Source of the DNA: CAZSNT01 sp964607765
GTDB taxonomy: Bacteria; Verrucomicrobiota; Lentisphaeria; Oligosphaerales; JABHEG01
Assembly (NCBI GenBank): GCA_964607765.1
Contig: CAZSNT010000003.1
Location: 62,001 to 126,000 of the forward strand
Length of the DNA: 64,000 bases
Direction of reading: 5' to 3'
Made by a program: the position numbers and the translations under genes. The notes under the pieces are model-generated. The model saw only the letters and a program-made list of their open reading frames with translations. It made no database searches and was not told the DNA's origin. Every line of letters starts with the position of its first letter. Within the stretch, counting starts at the first letter, position 1. Of the stretch, positions 9,754 to 19,094 are shown piece after piece.

Positions 9754-10655
9754 TCAATCCCCTTACCCGTCCATTCGTGTTTGCAGCCGTCTCGCTCCTG
9801 TCGATGGCAGGAGCCGCCGAGCTGAAGCTCCAGAAAGCCGTCGGCTTCCTCTACGACACCCGCACCCACCACGGATCAAGCGCTCTCGAGATTCGGACGA
9901 TGAGACTGCCCGGAGAGCAGAAGATCCTGCTTGTACGGGCTGACTATGCTGTCGATTGGCAGGCGGGTGAAGACAGGCTCAGCATCGACCGCAAAGAGCT
10001 TTCCCTGACACTGGCCGATGGCACACGGTTACCCCAGATGGGCTGGGGCGTGCCACACAGCAAGTTCTACACGCAAGGCAGTTACATGACCGTGAGTGTC
10101 AGGCGAGGCCACCGGGAGAGGAAGACGGCCGGCACAAGCAAGCATGTTCTGCATATCGGCTTTGCAGTGCCCAAAGCACAGGACACCTTCGCTTTGCACG
10201 TAGGCGAAACATCCATCGCCGTGAAAGGCGTGTCTGCCGCCGGGCCTCCGTTGCATGATGCCGCACGGTTTGTGCCCGTCCGTGCTTACTACCTGCCTAC
10301 GGACAAACCGCTTGGACTGAACTCGGTCGCTTTCGGCAGGCAACGCGTGCCGGTGGAATCCCGTCCTGCCGCGGGACAGTTCCTGTTCGTTGAATTCATG
10401 ACTGTTCCGCTCCATGCGTGTGAAGCCTACAGCGACAAACCCCGGGCTTGCTTCGACAATGCGGACTTGGCCATCGTTGTCAACGGCCTGCCGTGTCCGA
10501 TGGCAGGCGGCGGAATGGGCTGCTCGGATCTGGATGAGACCAACCGCTTCCCTTCCCTGAGAGCCGCTTTCACGGTGATCGCTCCCCCGGGCGCGGAGAG
10601 CCTTGATCTGTACTATCTCGGGACAAAGGTCGGCGCCGCCCGGATCGACGGATAG
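9750..10655 (+). CDS. Secreted protein of unknown function, second of a tandem related pair
   Basis: About 301 residues from ATG 9750, overlapping the previous stop by four bases, so the two are probably co-translated. Signal peptide ends near 'SMAGAAE'. The mid-section matches the preceding protein (see there); the C-terminal ~100 residues, with four cysteines including 'HACEAYSDKPRACF' and 'LPCPMAGGGMGC', add cysteine-containing blocks that could form disulfides outside the cytoplasm. It ends 'LYYLGTKVGAARI', comparable to 'LLYCGIPVAEA' in its partner. No catalytic motif seen. Function unknown. Confidence 0.65.
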   Translation: MINPLTRPFVFAAVSLLSMAGAAELKLQKAVGFLYDTRTHHGSSALEIRTMRLPGEQKILLVRADYAVDWQAGEDRLSIDRKELSLTLADGTRLPQMGWGVPHSKFYTQGSYMTVSVRRGHRERKTAGTSKHVLHIGFAVPKAQDTFALHVGETSIAVKGVSAAGPPLHDAARFVPVRAYYLPTDKPLGLNSVAFGRQRVPVESRPAAGQFLFVEFMTVPLHACEAYSDKPRACFDNADLAIVVNGLPCPMAGGGMGCSDLDETNRFPSLRAAFTVIAPPGAESLDLYYLGTKVGAARIDG

Positions 10656-10745
10656 TGGTGAACCTGCCCACATCTTGAGGTGACTTCACCCATATCCACT
10701 CGGACGCAAGCTGGTATCTTACGCGTAACAGCAAGGAGGATCCAC

Positions 10746-13700
10746 ATGAACAAGCCGTTGATCTCAGTGCTACTGACGCTGTTGCCGCTGCATTACGAAG
10801 CCCTGGCAGAGATTGAAGCCCCGCAAAAGCCGACTGTTGTCACGCCGACCTTCGCTGGTGCCGAGGACACTTTGCCCCCTCTCAAAGACGGCAAGGCGCC
10901 CACGACCGTTGCGGAGGCCTGGGTCGGGTTCGAGCCGCGCAAGGAACCCCTGGATGTCGAGGTGCTCAAGGAGTGGGAAGAGGATGGCGTGGTGGTAAAG
11001 GTCATTCGCTACCGAGTCGGCATCTTCAAAGGCAAGCCGGCAATGATGGCCGCTGTCTACGGCTATCCGAAGGGGGCGAAGAATTTGCCGGGACTGGTGC
11101 AAATCCATGGCGGCGGGCAGTCGGCTCAGAGCTCGTTTGTGGTGAAGGACGCCAAGAACGGGTATGCGACCATATCCGTCGCCTGGTCCGGCCGGATCAT
11201 CGCCACGGAATACAAAGTCACCAACAAAGAGAAGGAGATGTTCTGGACCGGCAACACGGAGGACCCGGACTACCGGGTGACGACCGACTGGGGTGCGGTT
11301 GACGCCTATCACCATCATTGCCGGTTCAAGGGCAATAACTTCGTGCAGAATCCGCCTTCCGAAAGCACGGTGGATCCGGTGAGGTCACCGCGCAACAGCG
11401 GTTGGTTTCTCGTGACCATGGGGACAAGGCGTGCCATTACCTTCCTGGAACAGCAACCGCAGGTGGACAGAGACCGAATCGGGGTCTACGGCATGTCAAT
11501 GGGCGGCAAACTGACTGTGCTGACCGCTGGTTCGGACTCTCGTGTCAAGGCTGCAGCTCCAGCTTGTGGCGGCCTCAGTGATCTTTCCTCGAAGGGGAGG
11601 ACGCTGGCTCCGGTGGCGGATGACAAGTACCTGGAGCGAATTACCTGTCCCACCATCATCATGAGTCCGAGTAATGACTTCCACAGCAATGTGCAGGACA
11701 TCCCCCAGGCAGTGAAGGACATGAAGAGCAGAGAATGGCGAGTGGTGAGCTCACCAAACAGGAACCACGGCGACAGCAGCGAATATTCGGTCGGGACTCT
11801 GCTGTGGTTCAACCAGTTCTTGAAGGGCAGCTTCACGATGGCCGAAACGCCGACAACAAAACTCACCTTGAAGACGGCAGACAACACTCCCAGGATCTCC
11901 GTTGCGTCCGACCAGTCACAGACGATCCAGGCGGTCAACGTGTACTACACCCAGGACGGAAACAGGAAGCCGGTAGACAAGTACTGGCGCGTCGGGAAGC
12001 CGCTGAAGACAGACGGAGCGCTGACGTTCCAGCTGCCGCTGGTAAGCGTCGACAAGCCCTTGTGGGCGTATGCCGATGTCCAGTATGCTCTGGGCCGGAC
12101 GGTGGAAGGCGTCGGTTACAGTGGCGAGGGAGTCAAGACCGATTCCTATCACCTGGCGTCGGTCGTGGAAATGGTAAGTGCGGAGGAACTCACGGACGCC
12201 GGCGCCATGGCCACCATCGACGAATCGGTGTTGAGAGAGGATTTTGACGCGTACCGACCGGGCAGTGATCTGAAGACGGCATTCCCTGCGTTCACCTTCA
12301 GTGATGGGATCTCATGCGTTGCGGATCCGGGGCCGCGGCCGGGGATGTCGCTCAAGATGAAGGACTCGCCCGATTTCGAATACGCCTGGTTGCCGCTGCT
12401 CACCTTGAACACCGCGATTGCGCCCTTCATCGGCACCGACAAATGGACATGCAGTGCCGATGTCATGCTGGATGCCAGAGAACCGGTCCCGATAACTGTT
12501 GAGTTCCGCGCGAAAGATCACAAGAAGAAGTTCACCCCGATCATTGTCGATGCTGCGGGCGCGATCTCAGCTCGCGGAAAGACGACAACCAAGCTATGCG
12601 CAGTTCCGCCCGGCACATGGTGGAGATTCTCGGTCACCTATGATGTGAATGACTCAAAGAACTACCAGGTGACCATACAGGATGCGGAAGGGGGTATGCT
12701 CGCAAGAGAATGCATGGAGACTCAGATGGATGTTGGGGGAGTCAACTGGGTGGGGTTCATCGTACATGCAAACGCTACGGGCAGTCTCTACGTCGACAAT
12801 GTGAGCCTTCAGCAGGTGGATGCCCCAAGCAACTACGTCGACGGCGTCGCGCCCGGCGGGATCTTCCGCTATGGCATCCATGACCTGAAGTGGGTCGAGG
12901 ACGTCAACGGCAGCCGCCTGATGGATCTCGGCGAGGTGCATCGCAAGAAAGCCGACCAATGGGGCGATTTGGGGCAGCAGGACTTCAACATCACGGTTGC
13001 GCGCCGACGCTCGTGCATGTATCTGCCAAACGCCTATGTCTACAAGAAGACGCCGACTCGGGACCTCGAGTTGTACATCGACTTCCCGGAAGGCTGGAAG
13101 CCGACTGACAAGCGACCGGCGATCCTCTGGTTTTTCGGCGGCGCCTGGAGCGTGGGCAGCCCGACAGCCTTCAAGCCGCAGGCGGAGTACTTCGCCACGC
13201 GCGGCGTTGTCGGGATCTGCGTGGACTACCGCATCGGCAAAGTGGACGGCAACGACCGGAACGACTACCGGGGGGCGCTCGACGGCAAGACGGCAATCCG
13301 CTGGGTGCGCAAGAACGCCGCGAGGCTGGGCATCGACCCGGACCGAATCATGGCCGGCGGCGATTCGGCGGGCGGACACATCCCGGTCGCGACCCAGATC
13401 CCGACCCTGAACGATCCCGAAGACGACCAAGCCATCTCAGGCAAGCTGTCGGCGCTGTTGATGCACAATCCCTACGTGGTGCGCATCAGCGCAGAGAGCT
13501 GGGTGTTCCAACTGGATTTCAAGACACTGCCGCCTGTGTGGATCGCCTACGGCCTGAATGACAAGGCCGCCTACAACGACAAGCCGGGGAACCGGCGCGA
13601 AGAGCGCAATGGCGAGAACTTCATTGCTGAACTGAAGAAAGCCGGCATCCCGTTGCGGACCTATCTCAAAGAGGGCTTCGGCCACGGGTTCTGTTCCGGG

Positions 13701-13901
13701 CCGCATCTGGATCCCAGTACCCGCGACATCGACGACTTCCTTCAGCAGTGTGGCTTGCTGCCGCCGCCGGCAACCGAACGACCCGACAAGATCACCGGGG
13801 CCGCGCGCGGCAGGCATGTGCAGGCCGCCCTCGCCGGCAAGGTGAAGCGTACTGACCCAAAGATGCTGGAGTTTCCGACAGTGGCGCCGGCGCCGAGATG
13901 A
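10746..13901 (+). CDS. Bimodular secreted esterase: two alpha/beta-hydrolases around a LamG-like module
   Basis: About 1051 residues from ATG 10746, with AAGGAGGA five bases upstream and a signal peptide ending 'ALAE'. Module 1 (about 40-390) is an acetyl-xylan-esterase/dienelactone-hydrolase-like fold with nucleophile elbow GMSMGG (Ser251), 'SPSNDFH' (Asp) and 'RNHGDS' (His). A linker and LamG-like sandwich follow (about 500-700, ending 'SLYVDNVSLQQV'). Module 2 (about 775-1010) is a second hydrolase of the esterase/lipase type with GGDSAGG (Ser874) and 'GFGHGF' (His980). Such enzymes remove acyl or uronyl esters from polysaccharides. The stop overlaps a possible ATG of the next gene. Two esterases in one chain is unusual; substrate is inferred. 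Confidence 0.8.
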   Translation: MNKPLISVLLTLLPLHYEALAEIEAPQKPTVVTPTFAGAEDTLPPLKDGKAPTTVAEAWVGFEPRKEPLDVEVLKEWEEDGVVVKVIRYRVGIFKGKPAMMAAVYGYPKGAKNLPGLVQIHGGGQSAQSSFVVKDAKNGYATISVAWSGRIIATEYKVTNKEKEMFWTGNTEDPDYRVTTDWGAVDAYHHHCRFKGNNFVQNPPSESTVDPVRSPRNSGWFLVTMGTRRAITFLEQQPQVDRDRIGVYGMSMGGKLTVLTAGSDSRVKAAAPACGGLSDLSSKGRTLAPVADDKYLERITCPTIIMSPSNDFHSNVQDIPQAVKDMKSREWRVVSSPNRNHGDSSEYSVGTLLWFNQFLKGSFTMAETPTTKLTLKTADNTPRISVASDQSQTIQAVNVYYTQDGNRKPVDKYWRVGKPLKTDGALTFQLPLVSVDKPLWAYADVQYALGRTVEGVGYSGEGVKTDSYHLASVVEMVSAEELTDAGAMATIDESVLREDFDAYRPGSDLKTAFPAFTFSDGISCVADPGPRPGMSLKMKDSPDFEYAWLPLLTLNTAIAPFIGTDKWTCSADVMLDAREPVPITVEFRAKDHKKKFTPIIVDAAGAISARGKTTTKLCAVPPGTWWRFSVTYDVNDSKNYQVTIQDAEGGMLARECMETQMDVGGVNWVGFIVHANATGSLYVDNVSLQQVDAPSNYVDGVAPGGIFRYGIHDLKWVEDVNGSRLMDLGEVHRKKADQWGDLGQQDFNITVARRRSCMYLPNAYVYKKTPTRDLELYIDFPEGWKPTDKRPAILWFFGGAWSVGSPTAFKPQAEYFATRGVVGICVDYRIGKVDGNDRNDYRGALDGKTAIRWVRKNAARLGIDPDRIMAGGDSAGGHIPVATQIPTLNDPEDDQAISGKLSALLMHNPYVVRISAESWVFQLDFKTLPPVWIAYGLNDKAAYNDKPGNRREERNGENFIAELKKAGIPLRTYLKEGFGHGFCSGPHLDPSTRDIDDFLQQCGLLPPPATERPDKITGAARGRHVQAALAGKVKRTDPKMLEFPTVAPAPR

Positions 13902-13936
13902 TGATACCTGGTCGAGATTACGGGAAAGGAACGACT

Positions 13937-16297
13937 GTGAGAACAAGACTGATTGCCGTGTTGACCTTCGCAGCAGCAGGCGCTGTTCTTGGCGTCGACA
14001 TCTGGGGGACCGGCGAAGTCCCGCGTCTGACCGATCCCGCGCCCGGGCAGACAATGGGCGTCGTTCTCGAGCACAACTTCATGGAAACCAACTTCCGCGA
14101 GGACGACGTGCTGGCTCGCAAGCGCTTCCGCGGCCGCCGCTGGGAAGGCAGCGCGTACGCGGCACGCACCAAGCCCTACGGAACGGAGCCGTACGTCCAT
14201 CCGCCGCTCACCCCGCCGGAGGTCTGGAAGGACTACGACCCCGACGCGGGGGACTTCAAGGAGGAGGTCGTTCTCGAAGAGACCAAAGACGGCGTGTACT
14301 ACAAGGACGCCTATATCAGTGCCTATGTGAATGGCGGGGAGGTCCGGGTCTACTGCAAGTACGCGGTCAAGGCCGGCGCGAAGAAGGTCCCGGCACTGAT
14401 GAACGTTCATGGGTGGATGGGGGCGCCGGCCATCGACATGGCGTATGTCAACGAGGGCTGGGCTGTCATGGCGCACGACTATTCGGGGATCACAAAGCGC
14501 CCCCACTACACGAAATACCCGGAGGCGCTGCGTCACGGACACATGGAAGCGCGCAAAATGGGGTTCAGTCTCATCTACGACCGCATGCCCGACGGCAGCC
14601 AACTGACCGATCCCAAAGCCACGTCCCACTATCTGTGGAACGCCGTTCAGCGGCGGGCGCTCAGCTACCTGCTGGCCCAGAAGGAAGTGGACCCGGGCCG
14701 CATCGGCGCCAAAGGCTATTCCTACGGCGGCACGATCATGTGGAACCTGGCCATGGACCCGCGGGTGAAGGCAGTTGTCGCCTATTTCGGTATCGGCTGG
14801 ATCAACTACTATCGAAATCACGCGGTGTGGATGTACAACAACCCGTACAAAGGCCCCGAGAAGACGCCGGGCGAGAAGCGCTTCCTGTCAGCCGTCGCAC
14901 CCCAGGCACACGCTCCTCATATCACCGCTGCCAGCCTGTGGCTGAACGGTTCCAACGACCACCATGGCGGGCATGAACGCGGTTGCGAGACCTTCAAGAT
15001 GTTCAAACCGGGCGTGCCGTGGGACTTCGCTATCCAGGCCCGCGGCCATCACAATACCGAGAAGCTGGGGGACGACTGCAAGCTCTGGTTGGACAAGCAC
15101 GTGCTCGGCAAGAGCATCTTCTGGCCGGCGCGCCCCAAGTCGGAGATCGTCCTGGACGCCGCCGGCGTGCCGGAGCTTCGCGTAATTCCGTCGAACCCGG
15201 AGCGCATCAAGGAACTCCAGATCTATCAATGCCTGAAGACGTCCAACAACATCGCCCGGGCCTGGCGCGACGTGAAGGCCGTGCGCAACGGTACGACCTG
15301 GATCGCCAAACTGCCGGTCATCAACGTCGATGACTACGTCTTCTCCTATGCCAACATCCGCTACGACAACAACTGCGTTGTGTCGTCTGACTTTGAGGCC
15401 GTAATCCCGTCGAGAATCGGGAATGCGGTCGCGACGGACAAGAGGTCTGACGTGATTTCGGAAGGGACGGGGCAATGGAGCCACGTGGCCCCGGCGGAAG
15501 GCGTGGGTGGCATCAAAGGCTTCCGCCCGCTCGACAATCGCAGGGGGACGTCGAGCAAGCAGTTTTCGGACCCCAAGTGGCAGGCGCCGAAGGATGCTGT
15601 TCTGAGCTTCCAATTCTACTGCACGCAGCCGCAGCCGCTGGTGCTCGAGGCGAACGGCCAGCTTGTGACTGATCTGGATATCACAGCTTCCGATGATTGG
15701 CAGATAATGACGGTCAAAGCGGAACAACTCAAACACAAAGCACATGGCTTTGCGTTGGATCGCTGGTCGACGGTCAGCAGTCTGGCGATCAAGCCGAAGC
15801 AGGGCGCCGACATCACCAAAGTGGTCTTCGCGAACTTCAAATGGGTCGTTCCACCGCCGAAAGAGCCGGGGCCGGACGCCCAGGGCAGGATCTACCTAAC
15901 CCAACAGATGGCCGGCAAGGTCGACAGCTTCTGGCGGGTACTGGAGGACAAATCCGTGGAGGGCAAGGGCCCGATCAGCGTCGGCGGCACCACCTACGAG
16001 CGTGGTCTCGGGGTGCATGCGAACTCGGAGATCGTCTTTCCGCTGGACCGCAAGTACCAGACCTTCCACGTCATCCCCGGCCCCGACGACGCCCATCACG
16101 GCGTGGTCGAGATGAGGATCCTGGTCGACGGCAAGGAGGTCTTTGCCAGCGGCAAAGTGAGCAGCCGCGGCTACAAGGCGAGAGCCCTGGAGATCCCGCT
16201 GAAGCGTGCCAAAGTCCTGACCTTGGTCGTGACCGATGCCGGCGACGGCCGCGGCGGCGACCACGCCAGCTGGGCGGAGGCGTACCTGACGAAATAG
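13937..16297 (+). CDS. Secreted alpha/beta-hydrolase with C-terminal NPCBM module
   Basis: About 786 residues. I prefer GTG 13937 because GAAAGGA lies seven bases upstream and the protein then begins with a signal peptide ('RTRLIAVLTFAAAGAVLG'); ATG 13898 is possible. The hydrolase core has 'PALMNVHGWMG' (oxyanion region), nucleophile elbow GYSYGG (Ser262), 'NGSNDHH' (Asp) and 'ARGHHN' (His), resembling acetyl-xylan esterases. A middle beta-domain ('GIKGFRPLDN') is followed by an NPCBM-type carbohydrate-binding module ('YERGLGVHANSEIVFPL', 'VEMRILVDGKEVFAS'). It precedes the first fucosidase-like gene. A decayed copy of this gene sits in front of the second fucosidase copy at 25616-25747. Confidence 0.8.
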   Translation: MRTRLIAVLTFAAAGAVLGVDIWGTGEVPRLTDPAPGQTMGVVLEHNFMETNFREDDVLARKRFRGRRWEGSAYAARTKPYGTEPYVHPPLTPPEVWKDYDPDAGDFKEEVVLEETKDGVYYKDAYISAYVNGGEVRVYCKYAVKAGAKKVPALMNVHGWMGAPAIDMAYVNEGWAVMAHDYSGITKRPHYTKYPEALRHGHMEARKMGFSLIYDRMPDGSQLTDPKATSHYLWNAVQRRALSYLLAQKEVDPGRIGAKGYSYGGTIMWNLAMDPRVKAVVAYFGIGWINYYRNHAVWMYNNPYKGPEKTPGEKRFLSAVAPQAHAPHITAASLWLNGSNDHHGGHERGCETFKMFKPGVPWDFAIQARGHHNTEKLGDDCKLWLDKHVLGKSIFWPARPKSEIVLDAAGVPELRVIPSNPERIKELQIYQCLKTSNNIARAWRDVKAVRNGTTWIAKLPVINVDDYVFSYANIRYDNNCVVSSDFEAVIPSRIGNAVATDKRSDVISEGTGQWSHVAPAEGVGGIKGFRPLDNRRGTSSKQFSDPKWQAPKDAVLSFQFYCTQPQPLVLEANGQLVTDLDITASDDWQIMTVKAEQLKHKAHGFALDRWSTVSSLAIKPKQGADITKVVFANFKWVVPPPKEPGPDAQGRIYLTQQMAGKVDSFWRVLEDKSVEGKGPISVGGTTYERGLGVHANSEIVFPLDRKYQTFHVIPGPDDAHHGVVEMRILVDGKEVFASGKVSSRGYKARALEIPLKRAKVLTLVVTDAGDGRGGDHASWAEAYLTK

Positions 16298-16442
16298 GCC
16301 CGAGAGACGTGACACCAACCCGATCAGAGAAGGCGCAAACAACGCCAAGCCGCAACTCCTGTGATGCGTCCCTGCCTTCTCCTCGAGCAGACGAGTGCTC
16401 GTCACCGTGGTTGTCGACCGATTCTGCAGCAGAGGAGCGGAA

Positions 16443-17435
16443 ATGATGGATGAAGCGAGAATGGACTCAGACTGGTTCCACAACGCCAAGTGGGGCGTTT
16501 TCTGTCACTATGGCCCCAAGAGCGGCATTGGGGGGTGGAATGAGCAGATCGACGCATTCGACGTCGATGCGCTTGCCCATGAGCTTGCATCGGCCGGGGC
16601 GGGCTATCTGTTCCTGACCATCACTCATGGTCATGGATTGTTCTGTGCGCCCAACGAGACCTACGACCGCATCCTGGAAGTCCCGAAGGTGCAGAGCCGC
16701 TGTTCGAAACGCGACCTGATCGGCGATCTTGCCGACGCCCTGGCGCCGCACAACATCAGGATGATGGTCTATCTCCCCGCCGGCGCGCCGTTCGGCGACC
16801 ACTATGCGATCAAGAAGCTCCGCTGGATTTGTGGATTCACCCTTGGCTGGGGCGTCGAGGGGAACGAGCCCCGCCCGGGCCGCAGGCCGATCGAGTTCAT
16901 GCGCCACTGGGAAGCGGTCATATCGGAATTCTCGGAGCGCTGGGGCAAGAAGGTCCACGGCTGGTGGATGGACGGGGCCTGGTGGCCCGAACACATTTAC
17001 CGTCACGATGACGAACCGAATTTCAAGAGTCTGGCCGCGGCCATCAAAGCTGGCAATCCGGGGTCTCTCTGCGCCTTCAACGGCGGCCTGGAGACCCCCA
17101 TCCAGGTCCAGAGCGAATACGAGGATTACACCGCCGGGGAGATCGGGCACAACCTCCCCCTGGGAACCAGGATGGTCAACGGGGCCCTGCGTCCGCTGAC
17201 GCGTTTCATGGACGGCACCCAATACCACGTCCTGACCCACCTGGGCAGTCACTGGGGACACAACCCGCTGCGGTTTCCGGACGAGCTTGTCATCGGCTAC
17301 ACGAAATACGTAACATCCCACGGCGGAGTCGTCACCTGGGATGCCGGCATCGAGGCCGGCGGCAACCTGCAGAAGGAGCACTTGGAGCAGCTGCGCGCAC
17401 TCGGCGCCGCCATGAAGCAGTCAACTCCGGCATGA
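16443..17435 (+). CDS. GH29-like alpha-L-fucosidase, short form
   Basis: About 330 residues from ATG 16443, with GAGGAG five bases upstream. The beginning 'DWFHNAKWGVFCHYG' is typical of GH29 alpha-L-fucosidases (W.....FG.F.HYG). 'KRDLIGDLADAL' and 'KVHGWWMDGAW' follow; Asp177 in WWMDG is a candidate nucleophile by position. It is shorter than usual GH29 enzymes (400-600 residues), lacks their C-terminal beta-sandwich and has no signal peptide, so it is probably cytoplasmic. The acid/base residue cannot be assigned. It is closely similar to 25776-26744. Together with the sulfatases it suggests processing of sulfated fucose-containing oligosaccharides, but substrate specificity is inferred. 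Confidence 0.75.
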   Translation: MMDEARMDSDWFHNAKWGVFCHYGPKSGIGGWNEQIDAFDVDALAHELASAGAGYLFLTITHGHGLFCAPNETYDRILEVPKVQSRCSKRDLIGDLADALAPHNIRMMVYLPAGAPFGDHYAIKKLRWICGFTLGWGVEGNEPRPGRRPIEFMRHWEAVISEFSERWGKKVHGWWMDGAWWPEHIYRHDDEPNFKSLAAAIKAGNPGSLCAFNGGLETPIQVQSEYEDYTAGEIGHNLPLGTRMVNGALRPLTRFMDGTQYHVLTHLGSHWGHNPLRFPDELVIGYTKYVTSHGGVVTWDAGIEAGGNLQKEHLEQLRALGAAMKQSTPA

Positions 17436-17493
17436 CCGGCATTGAGGTCGTGCAGCGAACACCGGAAACCAATCAACACGAGGCATCACCCCC

Positions 17494-18948
17494 ATGGACC
17501 AACCCAACATCATCGTTATTCTGTGTGACCAGCTGAAGGCGACGGCGTCGCATCTCTACGGCAGCACCTTCTGCGCGACGCCGCATCTCGAGCGAATGGC
17601 CGGCGAGGGGACGCTCTTTGAGCGCACCTACACCCCGCACCCGCTCTGCGTACCGGCGCGAATCTCTCTGTGGACCGCGCAGTACCCCCACACGCACGGT
17701 GGCCGTCGCAACCAGACCCTCATGCCGCCGGCCGCAACGCACGCGTTCAAGCAATGGAAAGCGCTCGGCTACAAGAATGCGCTGATCGGTAAGAACCACT
17801 GCTTCAAATCGGAAGAGGACTTGGCGCTCTTCGATGTGTGGTGCGAGGCCAGCCACCATGGGCCCGCGAGGCGCCCCGCGCGCGGCATGGACTGGGTTGC
17901 GGACTCCGCAAAGGCCGCCGAGGCATATTCCGCCACCGTCAAAGGCATGGCGCAATCGCCACGCTTCTCTTACGCCATCACCGACTACCCGGAAACCTGC
18001 TACAACACAGGCCTGCTCACGGCCCAGACGCTGCAGTTCCTTGCCGAAAGCAGAGAGCAGCCTTTCGCCCTGTGGCTGTCCTACCCCGATCCGCACGAGC
18101 CCTACATTGCGCCCAGGCGCTACGTGGACATGATCGCGGAGGACGTGCCGCTACCGCCTCGACGAGAAGGGGAGTTTTCCGGACCTGACGTGCCTGAGCG
18201 CTCGCGGGTTCTCCATGAAATCCTGGGCATGGATGACGACCGCGAGGAAGACATACGCAACCAGCTGCGCGTGTACCACGCCAACGTGAAGTTCATCGAT
18301 GACAGCGTGGGCCGCATTCTCGATGCGCTCGACACCCACGGGCTGCGCGACAACACCATCGTCGTGTTCACCTCCGACCACGGCGATTTCGCCGGCGAGC
18401 ACAACATGACCTGTAAGGGGGGGCTGTTCTACGACTGCCTCACGCGCGTGCCGCTCATCTTCTCCGGCCCGGGCATCCCCAAAGGCGTCCGCGACCAGAG
18501 CATGGCGAACCTCGTCGACATCGTCCCCACCCTCTACCGGCTGGCGGGCATCGAGATCCCACGGTCGATGACAGGCAAGCCCCTCCCCACCATAACCGAC
18601 GAGCTGCCCCGAACGGCCACCTTCAGCGAGTACGGCTGCGGCGGCCCGCCATTCACCATGGCCGATCTGGCTGAATTCGACGAGCCCTACGGTCGCGCGG
18701 CCCTCTGTGGCTCGCTGAACTGGCGCGAGGCCGAGGGGCGAGTCAAGATGGTCTGCACCCAGCAGTGGAAATACGTCTACGATCCTGCAGGCCGCGGCGA
18801 TGAGCTGTACGACCTGCAGAACGACCCGGCAGAACTCACCAACCTGGTCAGCAATCCTGCCTACGGGGATGTCGTGTGTGATCTGCAGACACGGCTTCTT
18901 GCATGGTCTGTGACCACCGAAGATGCAAAGCCTGTGCCGCTTCCGTGA
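17494..18948 (+). CDS. Sulfatase, cysteine type, no signal peptide
   Basis: 484 residues starting right at the catalytic core ('MDQPNIIVILCDQLKA'). Formylglycine motif CVPAR with Cys52, then 'WTAQYPHTHGGR', 'YKNALIGKNHCF' and 'VVFTSDHGDFAGEH' (metal ligands). The 'CDQL'/'LYGS' type start and 'DHGD..GEH' are typical of sulfatases related to choline- and heparan-type sulfatases, not to classic arylsulfatases. No export signal, so likely cytoplasmic like the adjacent fucosidase, which ends 58 bases upstream; the two could desulfate and defucosylate imported oligosaccharides. Conversion of Cys52 needs a maturase that is not seen in this window. Confidence 0.9.
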   Translation: MDQPNIIVILCDQLKATASHLYGSTFCATPHLERMAGEGTLFERTYTPHPLCVPARISLWTAQYPHTHGGRRNQTLMPPAATHAFKQWKALGYKNALIGKNHCFKSEEDLALFDVWCEASHHGPARRPARGMDWVADSAKAAEAYSATVKGMAQSPRFSYAITDYPETCYNTGLLTAQTLQFLAESREQPFALWLSYPDPHEPYIAPRRYVDMIAEDVPLPPRREGEFSGPDVPERSRVLHEILGMDDDREEDIRNQLRVYHANVKFIDDSVGRILDALDTHGLRDNTIVVFTSDHGDFAGEHNMTCKGGLFYDCLTRVPLIFSGPGIPKGVRDQSMANLVDIVPTLYRLAGIEIPRSMTGKPLPTITDELPRTATFSEYGCGGPPFTMADLAEFDEPYGRAALCGSLNWREAEGRVKMVCTQQWKYVYDPAGRGDELYDLQNDPAELTNLVSNPAYGDVVCDLQTRLLAWSVTTEDAKPVPLP

Positions 18949-19094
18949 GGCCTCATCCCCACTCAGTTCGCCTGGCGAACAAGCGACACCGCCCCCGTCT
19001 ACGAGCTGCCCCGAGGAAATCCGGAATCTGAACGACGACAAGCCGTTGATCAACGACTGCGAGCAGTCCGGTCCGGCATGACGAGGAACTGCCC

